Assembly: GCA_963720375.1 (NCBI GenBank)
Contig: CAVRFM010000008.1
Span: forward strand, 1-64,000
DNA from: JAPLHP01 sp963720375
Lineage (GTDB): Bacteria > Chloroflexota > Dehalococcoidia > UBA2247 > RBG-13-53-26
Direction: 5' to 3'
DNA: 64,000 bases
How positions within the stretch are numbered: position 1 is the stretch's first letter; the number at the start of each line of letters is the position of its first letter. The position numbers and the translations under genes were made by a program. Under the pieces are notes generated by a model, which saw only the letters and a list, made by a program, of their open reading frames with translations, had not been told where the DNA came from and made no database searches. Of the stretch, positions 37,992 through 46,976 are shown piece after piece.

Positions 37992-40900
37992 AACGATACC
38001 ACCTCAGCCAGTAATTGCTGTTGCGTAAATCCGCGCAGGTTGGCGGCTCCAAAACGACAGGCGGCCACGCACAACCCACAGCCCTTGCATACAGTTTCAT
38101 TAACGACCGATACAGTGCGGCCATCCCTGGTCTTCTGGGAATCAATGGCGCTGAAGGGACATACCGCCTGACACAGCAGGCAGCCGCTGCATTTCACCTG
38201 GTCAATCGTGGACACCATGGGATCTGAGGTTAGAAATTCCTGACTGAACAGAGCGTCCACCTTGGCCGCAGCAGCACCGCCCTGAGCCACCGACTCCGGT
38301 ATATCCCGGGGACCAACGCAGGACCCGGCCAGGAATATGCCGTCGGTCTGAGTTTCCACTGGGCGCAGTTTCGGGTGCGCCTCAATGAAGAAGTTGTTGG
38401 TGTCATAACTAACCTTGAGGGTCTGGGCCAGTTCTGCCGCGCCGTCACTGGCCTCTGCACCCGTAGCCAAAACCACCAGGTCAGCAGGAATCTCCACCGG
38501 CCTGCCAATGAGAGAGTCTTCACCACATACCATCAATTTCTTACCATCCTGGAATATCTTCGAAACCCGCCCCCGTAGGTACAAGGTACCGTACTCCTGC
38601 TGGGCGCGCCGGGCAAATTCATCGAAGTCCTTCCCCCCTGCCCGGATATCAATATAGAAGATATAGCACTGCACGTGGGGATCGTGCTCCTTGAGCATTA
38701 TAGCCTGTTTGGCCATATACATACAGCAGAATTTGCTGCAGTAGGCCCGCCCCTTAAGCTCATCCCTCGACCCGACACAGCTTACAAAGACCACCGTGTG
38801 GGGATGTGCTCCATCAGAGGGGCGGAGTACCTCTCCTCCAGTAGGGCCCGATGCACTCAGCAGCCTCTCCAACTGGATACCGGTAATCACATCAGGAAGC
38901 CTGCCGCCCCCGTACTCGCCATAGAGAGTATGGTCAAAGGTCTTGTAGCCAGTGGCCACGACGATAGCGCCCACCTTCGCACTGACAACTTCATCCTTCA
39001 TAGAATGATTGATAGCTCCCGCCTGGCATAACTTTTCACATTCTCGGCATTCGGAGCAGACACCACAGGACAAACAGCGCTTGGCCTCCTCCTGAGCCTG
39101 CTCCAGGGTAAAGCCCAACTCCACCTCCTTGAAGTCCTTGATGCGCTCCTGCGGAGGCAGTTCCGGCATTCTCACCCGCTCTTTTTCGGGATGTTGCTCC
39201 TTCAGTGAAGCTATTTCATCGTCATCGGGCTTCTCTGCCACTTTTTTCTCTTCGACTGCCGTGGGTAGAGGCTCTCCCTTGAGATACATATCCATAGAGC
39301 GGGCTGCCTTCCTGCCGGAAGCCATGGCATCAATAACCATCAATGGTCCGGTCACCGCATCGCCGCTGGCGAAAACACCCTTGACGCTGGTAGCCAAGCT
39401 GGCTTCATTGACCTTGATAGTCCCTCTGGATGACAATTCCAATCCCAGATCCTTGGCAAATGCCAGATTGGGTGCCTGCCCCAGTGCCGGGATGATGGTA
39501 TCCACATTCAGTATGAACTGAGAACCTTCAACGGGCACCGGGCGAGGTCTCCCGCTGGCATCAGGCTCCCCCAGCTTCATCTTGACACATTCAATACCCT
39601 TAACCGTATTCCCCTCGGTAATCACCTTGGTGGGAGCAGCCAGGAGCATGATCTCGATGCCCTCTTCCTCCGCAGCCACAATCTCAGCTTCGTTGGCCGG
39701 CATCTCATCTCTGCTGCGGCGGTAGACAACAGTCACCGAGCTTCCCAGGCGGCGAGCCACTCTGGCGGCGTCGATGGCGGTGTTGCCACCACCAATCACA
39801 GCCACACGGCTGCCGATCTCCACCTTCTGCCCCAGATTCACCGCCCTGAGGAAATCGACTCCGTGGATAACCCCTTTGGCCTCCTCGCCGGGCACTCCCA
39901 ATTTCAGACTGTTATGGGCTCCGCTGGCTACGAGGACGGTCTCATACAACTTCTGGAGATCAGACAGCTTGACCTTCTCACCTACCCTGGTATTGAGCAC
40001 TATCTCTACACCAAGCCTCTGGATATACCTGATGTCCTTGCTGAGGACATCTCTCGGCATGCGGTACTCGGGAATGCCCACGCGCACCATTCCGCCGGGT
40101 TCTGACAAAGCTTCGAATATGGTCACGTCATAGCCCAAAAGAGCCAGGTCATGGGCTGCGGTCAACCCGGCGGGGCCGGAACCGATAATGGCCACCTTCT
40201 TACCATTCTTCGTGATCTGAGGAATAGTTAGCTTCTCCACATCATACTGGTCTGAAGCAAATCGCTTGAGTGAACAGATCGACAATGGCTTATCAAGATA
40301 ACCTCGCTTGCAGACCTGCTCACAGGGGTGGTAGCAGACCCGACCGCAAACAGATGGCAGCGGGTTGGTCCGCCTGATCAGCTCGTACGCCTCCTTGAGC
40401 TTGCCCTTGGCAATAAGAGCCAGATAGCCCTGAACATCCATATTGATGGGACAGGTTACCTTGCAGGGCGGCGTCTCCCTCTTGTCAATAACATATTTGT
40501 TGGGTACAGCCTGAGGGAAGGGGATATAGACGGCGCGGCGCTTTCCAAGCCCCACATTGAACTCACTGTCCACCTCCACAGGACACTCTTTGGTGCAATC
40601 GCCGCAAGCCGTGCACTTGGTAATATCAACATAGCGGGCTTTCTTCTTGATCTTGACCTCAAAATTGCCCACAAAGCCCTTGACCTCCTGTAACTCGGCA
40701 CAGGTCATGAGGGTGATCTTGGGATGCTGCGCCACATCCACCATCTTCGGAGTCAGAATGCAGGCGGAGCAGTCCAGGGTGGGGAAGGTCTTGTCCAACT
40801 GAGCCATACGCCCACCAATGGTAGGCTCCCGCTCCACCAGTATCACCTCATGTCCCGAATTGGCAATGTCCAGGGCTGCCTGGATGCCTGCAATGCCGCC

Positions 40901-41344
40901 GCCGACGACCAGGGCACGCCTGGTAAGGCCAAACTGCTTGGGGAAGAGCGCCTCATCACGGGCAACCTTGGCCACCGCCATCCTGATCAACTCGATGGCC
41001 TTCCTGGTAGCAGCGTCTTTCTCATTGCCATGAACCCAGCTACAGTGCTCCCGCAGGTTAGCTATCTCCAGGAGATAGGGGTTGAGCCCGGTTGAAGCCA
41101 CGGTCTTTCGGAAGGTGTTTTCGTGCATCCGGGGTGAGCAGTTGCCAATCACCACCCTGTTGAGGCGGTTCTTGACAATGGCGTCACGTACAGAGGCCTG
41201 CCCCGGTTCGCTGCAGGTGTACTTGTTGGCATCAGCAAAGGCTACCATCGGCATCTTCTTCGCCGCCTCAAGCACCTGAGGAATGTCAATGATGCCCCCG
41301 ATATTGGCCCCGCAGTAACAGATGAAGACTCCGATTCTAGCCAT
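37982..41344 (-). CDS. hdrA: HdrA with an inserted GltD/NfnB-type flavoprotein module
   Basis: 1120 residues, nearly twice a normal HdrA. Residues 1-135 are the HdrA N-terminal domain (CYCGANIGG, CSPRMHE); the FAD site VVGGGIAGIQAAL is near 150 and the DCSACILTPKM motif near 190. A first ferredoxin motif CTACGDCTKECP is near 240. From about 285 to 720 there is an inserted module like the glutamate-synthase small chain: CKVTCPINMDVQGYL, CGRVCYHPCEQVCKRG, IIGSGPAGLTAAHDLALLGY and VAVIGGGNTAIDAARVARRLG. HdrA sequence then resumes (CGVCSECRECEKLC, CVGSRDELKGRAYCSKFCC) and ends in two ferredoxin motifs. It is the likely bifurcating flavoprotein. Confidence 0.92.
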   Translation of the reverse strand: MARIGVFICYCGANIGGIIDIPQVLEAAKKMPMVAFADANKYTCSEPGQASVRDAIVKNRLNRVVIGNCSPRMHENTFRKTVASTGLNPYLLEIANLREHCSWVHGNEKDAATRKAIELIRMAVAKVARDEALFPKQFGLTRRALVVGGGIAGIQAALDIANSGHEVILVEREPTIGGRMAQLDKTFPTLDCSACILTPKMVDVAQHPKITLMTCAELQEVKGFVGNFEVKIKKKARYVDITKCTACGDCTKECPVEVDSEFNVGLGKRRAVYIPFPQAVPNKYVIDKRETPPCKVTCPINMDVQGYLALIAKGKLKEAYELIRRTNPLPSVCGRVCYHPCEQVCKRGYLDKPLSICSLKRFASDQYDVEKLTIPQITKNGKKVAIIGSGPAGLTAAHDLALLGYDVTIFEALSEPGGMVRVGIPEYRMPRDVLSKDIRYIQRLGVEIVLNTRVGEKVKLSDLQKLYETVLVASGAHNSLKLGVPGEEAKGVIHGVDFLRAVNLGQKVEIGSRVAVIGGGNTAIDAARVARRLGSSVTVVYRRSRDEMPANEAEIVAAEEEGIEIMLLAAPTKVITEGNTVKGIECVKMKLGEPDASGRPRPVPVEGSQFILNVDTIIPALGQAPNLAFAKDLGLELSSRGTIKVNEASLATSVKGVFASGDAVTGPLMVIDAMASGRKAARSMDMYLKGEPLPTAVEEKKVAEKPDDDEIASLKEQHPEKERVRMPELPPQERIKDFKEVELGFTLEQAQEEAKRCLSCGVCSECRECEKLCQAGAINHSMKDEVVSAKVGAIVVATGYKTFDHTLYGEYGGGRLPDVITGIQLERLLSASGPTGGEVLRPSDGAHPHTVVFVSCVGSRDELKGRAYCSKFCCMYMAKQAIMLKEHDPHVQCYIFYIDIRAGGKDFDEFARRAQQEYGTLYLRGRVSKIFQDGKKLMVCGEDSLIGRPVEIPADLVVLATGAEASDGAAELAQTLKVSYDTNNFFIEAHPKLRPVETQTDGIFLAGSCVGPRDIPESVAQGGAAAAKVDALFSQEFLTSDPMVSTIDQVKCSGCLLCQAVCPFSAIDSQKTRDGRTVSVVNETVCKGCGLCVAACRFGAANLRGFTQQQLLAEVVSLWQ

Positions 41345-41356
41345 AACCTTGTTTCT

Positions 41357-42220
41357 CTAAGCCAATCCCTTGCTCTTCAACATCGGCAGTGGATCAGCGA
41401 AATGCTTATCCAGAAGCAACTGTTTTGGCGATAATTCCAGGGCCAGTCCGGCAAGCTGAGTGAAATACAGGATGGGCAGATCAAGCTTGTCCTTGTATGC
41501 TGCTTCAATTTCCTTCTGGTACATATCCAGATTACTCTGGCACATAGGGCAGGCTACCGCAACACAGTCAGCACCCAGTTGCTTAGCCTGGGAGAGTATC
41601 CGATGAGAGAGCTTCAAGACAATATCATGCCTGGTAAGAGGCAGACTGGCTCCGCAGCAAGCGGTCTTGAAGTCCCACTCAATCGCCTCTGCCCCCAGGG
41701 ACTCCATCAGCCTGTCCATCATCTCAGGATTCTCAGGATCATCAAATTTGGTGACCTCACGCGGGCGAACGAGCAGGCAGCCATAGTAGGAGGCCACTTT
41801 CAGTCCCTTAAGCGACTTCTTCAAAGGCATGCTCCCTCTTCTCTCATGCAGTATCTGGAGCAGGTGTACCACCTCGGTATGATTACCAAACTCCGTACCG
41901 AGCAGCCGGTTGACGGTGTCCAGCTTTGTCTTATCAGTCAGTTCATGGGCAGTGTACTTCAGCCGGGAGAAACACATGGCACATGCAACCGCCAACGGCA
42001 GCCCCATCTTCTCTGCTGTTTGAAGATCGCGGGCGGGCAGAGCAACGCCGAGCAACTCACTTGTGGTGTGTGCTGAAGAGGCCCCACAGCAGGTCCAGCC
42101 CTCCAGTTCCTTCAGACTGATGCCCAGTTTCTCGCATACAAGGCGTGCCGACACATCATACTCCTTTGCCGAGGAGTGAAGAGTGCAGCCAGGATAATAA
42201 GCATATGTAGTTGTAGTCAT
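41357..42220 (-). CDS. hdrB: heterodisulfide reductase subunit B
   Basis: 287 residues with two CCG domains that bind noncubane [4Fe-4S] clusters: YYPGCTLHSS, GWTCCGASSAH, ACAMCFSRLK and then YGCLLVRP, TACCGASLPL, ACPMCQSNLD. HdrB carries the disulfide-reducing active site in methanogens; in bacteria without CoM/CoB the disulfide or other acceptor is unknown (DsrC-like proteins have been proposed). It lies between hdrC (one base away) and hdrA. Confidence 0.92.
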   Translation of the reverse strand: MTTTTYAYYPGCTLHSSAKEYDVSARLVCEKLGISLKELEGWTCCGASSAHTTSELLGVALPARDLQTAEKMGLPLAVACAMCFSRLKYTAHELTDKTKLDTVNRLLGTEFGNHTEVVHLLQILHERRGSMPLKKSLKGLKVASYYGCLLVRPREVTKFDDPENPEMMDRLMESLGAEAIEWDFKTACCGASLPLTRHDIVLKLSHRILSQAKQLGADCVAVACPMCQSNLDMYQKEIEAAYKDKLDLPILYFTQLAGLALELSPKQLLLDKHFADPLPMLKSKGLA

Positions 42221-42221
42221 G

Positions 42222-42818
42222 CTATTTCTCTTTTGAGATCGGCAGCCGCTCTTTCTCCGCTGCCTTCACTTTGCCAAAAATCCCCCTGACCTCAGATGCC
42301 CCTTTGACCGCAGGCGGCAGGATGGCAAGCTTGCCTCTGGAGAACATTGCCGGCACCAGTGACATGTTGGCAAAGAGGTGCCTGCTCTGCACATTGTATG
42401 AGGCAGCCAGTGCGAACTCGTGGGCCCGACCGAAGCGCTGCAAAACATTGAGAAATATGCGATGGAAGAGTTCAATATCCTTCTCCGCTGACTTGCTTCC
42501 CTCGGCAGCAGCCAGCAGTCTCAGAGATTCCATCACCCGGGCGATGTCGATCTTAGCCGGACAGCGCGAAGAGCAGGTCTGACAGGAAACACAGAGCCAG
42601 ATGGTCGTGCTCTTCAGCACCTCGTCTTTCAGTCCTAGCTGGATGGAACGCATGATCTGGCGAGGGCCCAGATCCATAGCATAATCAACAGGGCAACCGG
42701 CACTGCATTTGCCACACTGGTAGCAGTCGAGGACTCTTTGACCGCTCTGGCTTTCTACAAAGGTACGCAGGTCACTCAGGGACGATGGATTAATGCTGGT
42801 TAGTGTCACTCTCAGCAC
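42222..42818 (-). CDS. hdrC: heterodisulfide reductase subunit C
   Basis: 198 residues, GTG start. Two [4Fe-4S] motifs, CYQCGKCSAGCPVDYAMD and CVSCQTCSSRCPAKIDIAR, lie in the first half; the second half is helical. It passes electrons from HdrA to HdrB. A 161-base gap separates it from the second hdrA upstream, leaving room for a promoter, but I see no convincing one. Confidence 0.9.
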   Translation of the reverse strand: MLRVTLTSINPSSLSDLRTFVESQSGQRVLDCYQCGKCSAGCPVDYAMDLGPRQIMRSIQLGLKDEVLKSTTIWLCVSCQTCSSRCPAKIDIARVMESLRLLAAAEGSKSAEKDIELFHRIFLNVLQRFGRAHEFALAASYNVQSRHLFANMSLVPAMFSRGKLAILPPAVKGASEVRGIFGKVKAAEKERLPISKEK

Positions 42819-42979
42819 GAACTCCAGTCAGATAACTCGGCTTATCCCCTCTGAATACTCACTGATATTCCCCCAGCATCATCCCATTCGAGTCTCAATT
42901 TAAGTGTACCTTAAACGTCACGAAGTCACAAATCAGTTTGTTCGAGAACTCTCTTTGTCCAGCCTCATAATTCCACCCG

Positions 42980-44977
42980 TTAAACCAGTACCTGTTCCAG
43001 TTCAGCCAACAACTGCTGCTGGGTGAAGCCGCGCAGGTTGGCTGCTCCAAAGCGGCAGGTGGAAACGCACAAGCCGCAGCCCTTGCAGAGGCTCTCGTTC
43101 ACCACAGCCACCGTGCGACCATCCTTCAGAACCTTGGTGTCAATGGCTTTGAAGGGACATACCTTCGTGCACATGAGACATCCGCTGCACTTTACCTGGT
43201 CCACAGCAGCCACCATCGGGTCAGTGACCAGGAAATCCTGGCCGAAGAGTGCTGCTACCTTGGCGGCAGCGGCACTTCCAGAGGCAACAGATTCCGGTAT
43301 ATCCCGAGGCCCAACACAGGCGCCGGCGACGAATATGCCATCGCTCATAGTCTCCACAGGGCGCAGCTTGGGGTGTGCCTCAATGAAGAACTCGTTGATG
43401 TCGTAGCTGACTTTGAGGGTCTGAGCCAGTACGGATGCCCCGGGGTTATGCTCCATGCCCACGCCCAGAACTACCATATCTGCCGGGATTTCGATCATTT
43501 CACCCAGCAGGGTATCTTCACCACGCACTATCAATTTGTCACCTTGCTGGCTTATCCTGGAGACCTTCCCCCGTATGTAGGTAGCGCCACTTTCCTGGGC
43601 GCGTTTATAGAACTCTTCATAATCCTTGCTCACTGCCCTGACATCCATGTAGAAGACATAGCAATGCACCTCGGGGTCATGCTCTTTGAGCATGATGGCG
43701 TGCTTGGCAATGTACATGCAGCAGACCTTGCTGCAGTACGGATAGCCTCTCTGCTCGTCCCTGGAGCCAACGCAGGTTAAGAAGACAACCTCTTTGGGAT
43801 GAGCGCCATCCGAGGGGCGCTTCACCTCACCACCAGTAGGGCCGGAGGCGCTCATCAGTCGCTCCAGCTCCAAACCGGTGATCACATCAGGATACTTCCC
43901 GGCTCCCAGTTCCGTGTAAACCTGGGGGTCGAAGGTCTTATAACCGGTAGCCACGACAATAGCCCCAAACTTCTCAGTGATGGTTGACTCCTCTTGCTGC
44001 CAGTCGATTGCCTGTGTCGGACAAAGCTTCTCGCAGATGCGGCATTGGGGCGGTGGTTTGCCGGGCTTACCCTCCTCGATGAACCGGAGGTACTTCATAT
44101 AGCGGCAGTGTTCAGTATCAATGACAGGCTTGGGAGGGACTGCCTGCGGGAAAGGAATATATACAGCCGGGCGCTTGCCCAGTTTCAGGTGAAACTCCGA
44201 GTCCACCTTCTCCGGGCATTTCTGCCAGCAGGTGCCACAGCCCGTACATTTCACATGATCTACCTTCCGCACCTTTTGCAGGATGCTGACCTCAAAATTG
44301 CCCACAAAGCCCTTGACTTCCTTCACTTCGGCATAAGTAAGCAGGGTAATGTTAGGATGCTGGGCTACATCAACCATCTTGGGAGTGAGAATGCATGATG
44401 AGCAGTCTAGCGTAGGAAAGGTCTTATCCAGTTGAGCCATGCGCCCGCCGATGGTGGACTCACGCTCTACGAGAACAACCTTATGGCCAGCGTTGGCGAT
44501 ATCCAAAGCGGCCTGGATACCGGCGATACCGCCGCCGATAACCAGGGTTTTCTTCGTGATCGCTAACTGCTTCGGGAAGAGCGCCTCGTGGCGGGCAACC
44601 TTGGCTACCGCCATCCGGATTAACTCGATAGCCTTGTCGGTGGCGCCTTGCTTCTCATCACAATGCACCCAACTGCAGTGCTCCCGCAGATTAGCTACCT
44701 CCATGAGGTAGGGATTGAGTCCAGCAGCAGCAACAGTCCTGCGAAAAGTATTTTCGTGCATGCGCGGTGAACAGGCCGCAATGACAACCCTGTTGAGCCG
44801 GTGCTTTACGATGGCATGCCGAATAGCAGCCTGACCAGGTTCACTGCAATTGTATTTGTTCTCCTCCGCATGTACCACCATCGGCAGCTGCCGGGTCGTC
44901 TCAATTACCCTGGTGATATCCACGGTCCCAGCGATATTGGTGCCGCAGTGGCATATGAAAACTCCAATTCTGGCCAT
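42980..44977 (-). CDS. hdrA: heterodisulfide reductase subunit A, canonical form
   Basis: 665 residues, the usual HdrA length. N-terminal CHCGTNIAG, FAD site VIGGGIAGIQAAL near 150, DCSSCILTPKM, ferredoxin motif CTGCGTCWQKCPEKV near 240, CRICEKLCPTQAI, the conserved CVGSRDEQRGYPYCSKVCC, and two C-terminal clusters CSGCLMCTKVCPF and CKGCGLCVSTCRFG. Its N- and C-termini are strikingly similar to the larger HdrA encoded at 37982-41344, so the two are recent relatives and the large one gained the GltD insert. It may serve with the HdrD-like protein upstream. Confidence 0.92.
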   Translation of the reverse strand: MARIGVFICHCGTNIAGTVDITRVIETTRQLPMVVHAEENKYNCSEPGQAAIRHAIVKHRLNRVVIAACSPRMHENTFRRTVAAAGLNPYLMEVANLREHCSWVHCDEKQGATDKAIELIRMAVAKVARHEALFPKQLAITKKTLVIGGGIAGIQAALDIANAGHKVVLVERESTIGGRMAQLDKTFPTLDCSSCILTPKMVDVAQHPNITLLTYAEVKEVKGFVGNFEVSILQKVRKVDHVKCTGCGTCWQKCPEKVDSEFHLKLGKRPAVYIPFPQAVPPKPVIDTEHCRYMKYLRFIEEGKPGKPPPQCRICEKLCPTQAIDWQQEESTITEKFGAIVVATGYKTFDPQVYTELGAGKYPDVITGLELERLMSASGPTGGEVKRPSDGAHPKEVVFLTCVGSRDEQRGYPYCSKVCCMYIAKHAIMLKEHDPEVHCYVFYMDVRAVSKDYEEFYKRAQESGATYIRGKVSRISQQGDKLIVRGEDTLLGEMIEIPADMVVLGVGMEHNPGASVLAQTLKVSYDINEFFIEAHPKLRPVETMSDGIFVAGACVGPRDIPESVASGSAAAAKVAALFGQDFLVTDPMVAAVDQVKCSGCLMCTKVCPFKAIDTKVLKDGRTVAVVNESLCKGCGLCVSTCRFGAANLRGFTQQQLLAELEQVLV

Positions 44978-45020
44978 TGTTCTCTTCAGTTCCCTTCTTT
45001 TGAATCAGTTCTTGCGATCG

Positions 45021-46241
45021 CTAAATCGCCTCAAGAATCAGCTCTGAGATATCCTTAATCTTGATGACCTCGCTCTTGTCCATAGAAAGCACGCTGTCCT
45101 CAAAATTGAGCATGCAGTAGGGACACGCAGCAACCAGTATGCTGGCACCCGTCCCGACCGCCTGATCCAGCCTGAGATCAGAAAGCCTTTCACCCTTCTT
45201 GGTCTCCGTCCATATCCTGCCGCCGCCGCCACCACAACAGAGGCTGTTGGCACCGTAATCGGGCATCTCTACCAACTCTAAACCGGGGATGCTCTTCAGA
45301 ACCTCTCTCGGCTCGTCATAGACGTTATTATGACGCCCCAGGTAGCATGGGTCATGATAGGTAACCTTCAGGTTCAATTCCTTAGTGGGCTTTAACCTTC
45401 CATCCTTGATAAGCTCCAACAGGTACTGAGTATAGTGGATCACCTCGAAACTGCCTCCCAACTTGGGATACTCATTCTTGAAGGTGTGATAGCAATGAGG
45501 TGACGTTACCACGATTTTACCGACCTCGTTCTCCAAAAAGACGCCGATGTTGCTCTGTGCCAGCTTCTGGAAGAGGCTCTCGTTGCCCGATTTTCGAACG
45601 CTTTCGCCGCAGCAACTCTCAGGCCGTCCCAAGATGCCAAAGTCTACCCCTGCCTTCTTGAAGATTCTCGCTGTGGCACGGGCTACCCTCCTGATGCTGG
45701 GGTCATAGGCCGGAATACAGCAGGAGAAGTAGAGTACATCAGTGTCCTTAGTAAAGATCTTAACGTCCAGATCACTGGCCCAATCCATTCCCTTCTCTGG
45801 TGCTCCCCCATCGGCACACGAAATTGTGGGGGCACTTGCTTCCAGGTTCCGGGCCCAATCCGTCCGCTTTTCTGGTGCCTCTCCCAGAGGATTGCCTGTT
45901 CCAGCGATGTTTTTCAGCGTTACCCGGAGGGAATCCGGCATGTGGCCAGCTCCCATCTCCACTACTATGGTGCGAAGTGCCTTCATGATATCGATTATGG
46001 CCACCCCGCGGGGGCAGCGAACCACACAGGCCCGGCAGGTAGCACACGTCCACGTGTCTTCACCCTCAAAGTCAACCACACCCAGTTGAGCCTGGTGTAT
46101 TAACTTGCGTGTGGGGAAACTCTTGACCAAATTCCAAGGGCAAGTGCCAGTACATAGTCCGCACTGATAGCACTGCTTGAGCGCCTCACCGCCTGCCTCG
46201 GCTACAGCATCTATGGCTTCTCTAAATGGAGATAATACTAT
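45021..46241 (-). CDS. HdrD-like iron-sulfur protein with a probable non-AUG start
   Basis: The frame has a ferredoxin half and a CCG half: CYQCGLCTGTCPWN, CATCRACVVRCPRG, then CCIPAYDPS, ESCCGESVRKSG, SPHCYHTFKNEYP, DPCYLGRHN, LCCGGGGGRIW and ACPYCMLNF. This is the soluble HdrD/GlpC/LutA-type layout. The first cluster lies upstream of any ATG, GTG or TTG except an internal TTG at 46130. The frame is open to a TGA near 46297 and the only well-placed site is GGAGG followed eight bases later by ATA at 46239-46241. I take that as the start (about 406 residues). It is first in the Hdr/Flx cluster. Confidence 0.8.
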   Translation of the reverse strand: MVLSPFREAIDAVAEAGGEALKQCYQCGLCTGTCPWNLVKSFPTRKLIHQAQLGVVDFEGEDTWTCATCRACVVRCPRGVAIIDIMKALRTIVVEMGAGHMPDSLRVTLKNIAGTGNPLGEAPEKRTDWARNLEASAPTISCADGGAPEKGMDWASDLDVKIFTKDTDVLYFSCCIPAYDPSIRRVARATARIFKKAGVDFGILGRPESCCGESVRKSGNESLFQKLAQSNIGVFLENEVGKIVVTSPHCYHTFKNEYPKLGGSFEVIHYTQYLLELIKDGRLKPTKELNLKVTYHDPCYLGRHNNVYDEPREVLKSIPGLELVEMPDYGANSLCCGGGGGRIWTETKKGERLSDLRLDQAVGTGASILVAACPYCMLNFEDSVLSMDKSEVIKIKDISELILEAI

Positions 46242-46287
46242 TTTAGTGGCCTCCTTCCTTCTGCAGAAGTTCTCTACAAAATAGGAT

Positions 46288-46319
46288 AGGATAGCTCAAC
46301 CCAACTAGAGAGCTATCCT
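46288..46319 (-). promoter_or_regulatory. 10-bp perfect inverted repeat in the leader of the Hdr/Flx cluster
   Basis: AGGATAGCTC (46288-46297) and GAGCTATCCT (46310-46319) form a perfect 10-bp inverted repeat with a 12-base loop, about 50 bases upstream of the presumed first codon. It could be an operator or an mRNA leader hairpin. Confidence 0.6.
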
Positions 46320-46793
46320 TGGCCTGCGAATGCCTTATCTGTACTATATTAATTCTACTATAAAGTATTTCCTGAGGACAAACGGCTGCAGGCATAATTC
46401 GAGAATGTTTCAATATCAAGGGAGAATACAGCGCCTATTGCTGGTAAGCTTACAAAGCGGGCACTCTCAATTATACGACACCAGGAAGGACCTGATTGAC
46501 TGGGCCAGTTTTGGATGAGGAATGAAAAGGGAGATGGACAAGCTCGGAGTCAGATACTACTTCAAGAATGGTCTCCTGGCTAAGATGGGGATATCGCCGT
46601 CTGGATTTCGGCAGACTTGGGTCTGTGGCTGACTGTGGGCAAGGGCATGGCACAACATCAGGTGTATGAAGTGTAGCGTCTACCACGAGGAATCACTTTG
46701 GGGCCTAGCGGCCTTCCGATTGCAGTGAACCAATACCTTGGAAGGCATCTTCTGAAGATTGCAGTGTATTTTTATATGATTTAGTTCCTCAAA
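46320..46793. other. AT-rich intergenic region
   Basis: About 470 bases before the radical SAM cassette. Short open frames exist but none has protein-like composition with a ribosome site. The base composition becomes noticeably AT-richer here than in the Hdr cluster. Confidence 0.4.
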
Positions 46794-46794
46794 T

Positions 46795-46803
46795 TGCTAT
46801 AAT
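46795..46803 (+). promoter_or_regulatory. extended -10 promoter of the radical SAM/GHKL/cyclase cassette
   Basis: TGCTATAAT is an extended -10 element with perfect TATAAT at 46798-46803. No good -35 is seen, as is usual for this type. Transcription would begin near 46810, only a few bases before the ATG at 46815. Confidence 0.5.
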
Positions 46804-46814
46804 TTGCCAACGAT

Positions 46815-46976
46815 ATGAAGTGCCTCATCTGCCAGTCATGCCGGAGACAATTGGAGGCAGTCACTGACGTTGCTGAACCGAAATTCACGGCAGAGCTAAT
46901 TGGCTTTTGTAGCACTTTCACATCAGGAACCAGACTGAAAATCAAGACTTGGTCTAAGAATGACTCCTGCAAATAA
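46815..46976 (+). CDS. possible 53-residue Cys-rich protein, start of the cassette
   Basis: Begins MKCLICQSCRRQLEAV with a CxxCxxC cluster, then a mixed region with two more Cys, and stops at 46974, overlapping the radical SAM start by 17 bases. There is no Shine-Dalgarno site, but the predicted transcription start is about five bases before the ATG, so it would be a leaderless message. It could be a small zinc-binding partner or a peptide substrate of the radical SAM enzyme. It could also be a chance frame. Confidence 0.35.
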   Translation: MKCLICQSCRRQLEAVTDVAEPKFTAELIGFCSTFTSGTRLKIKTWSKNDSCK

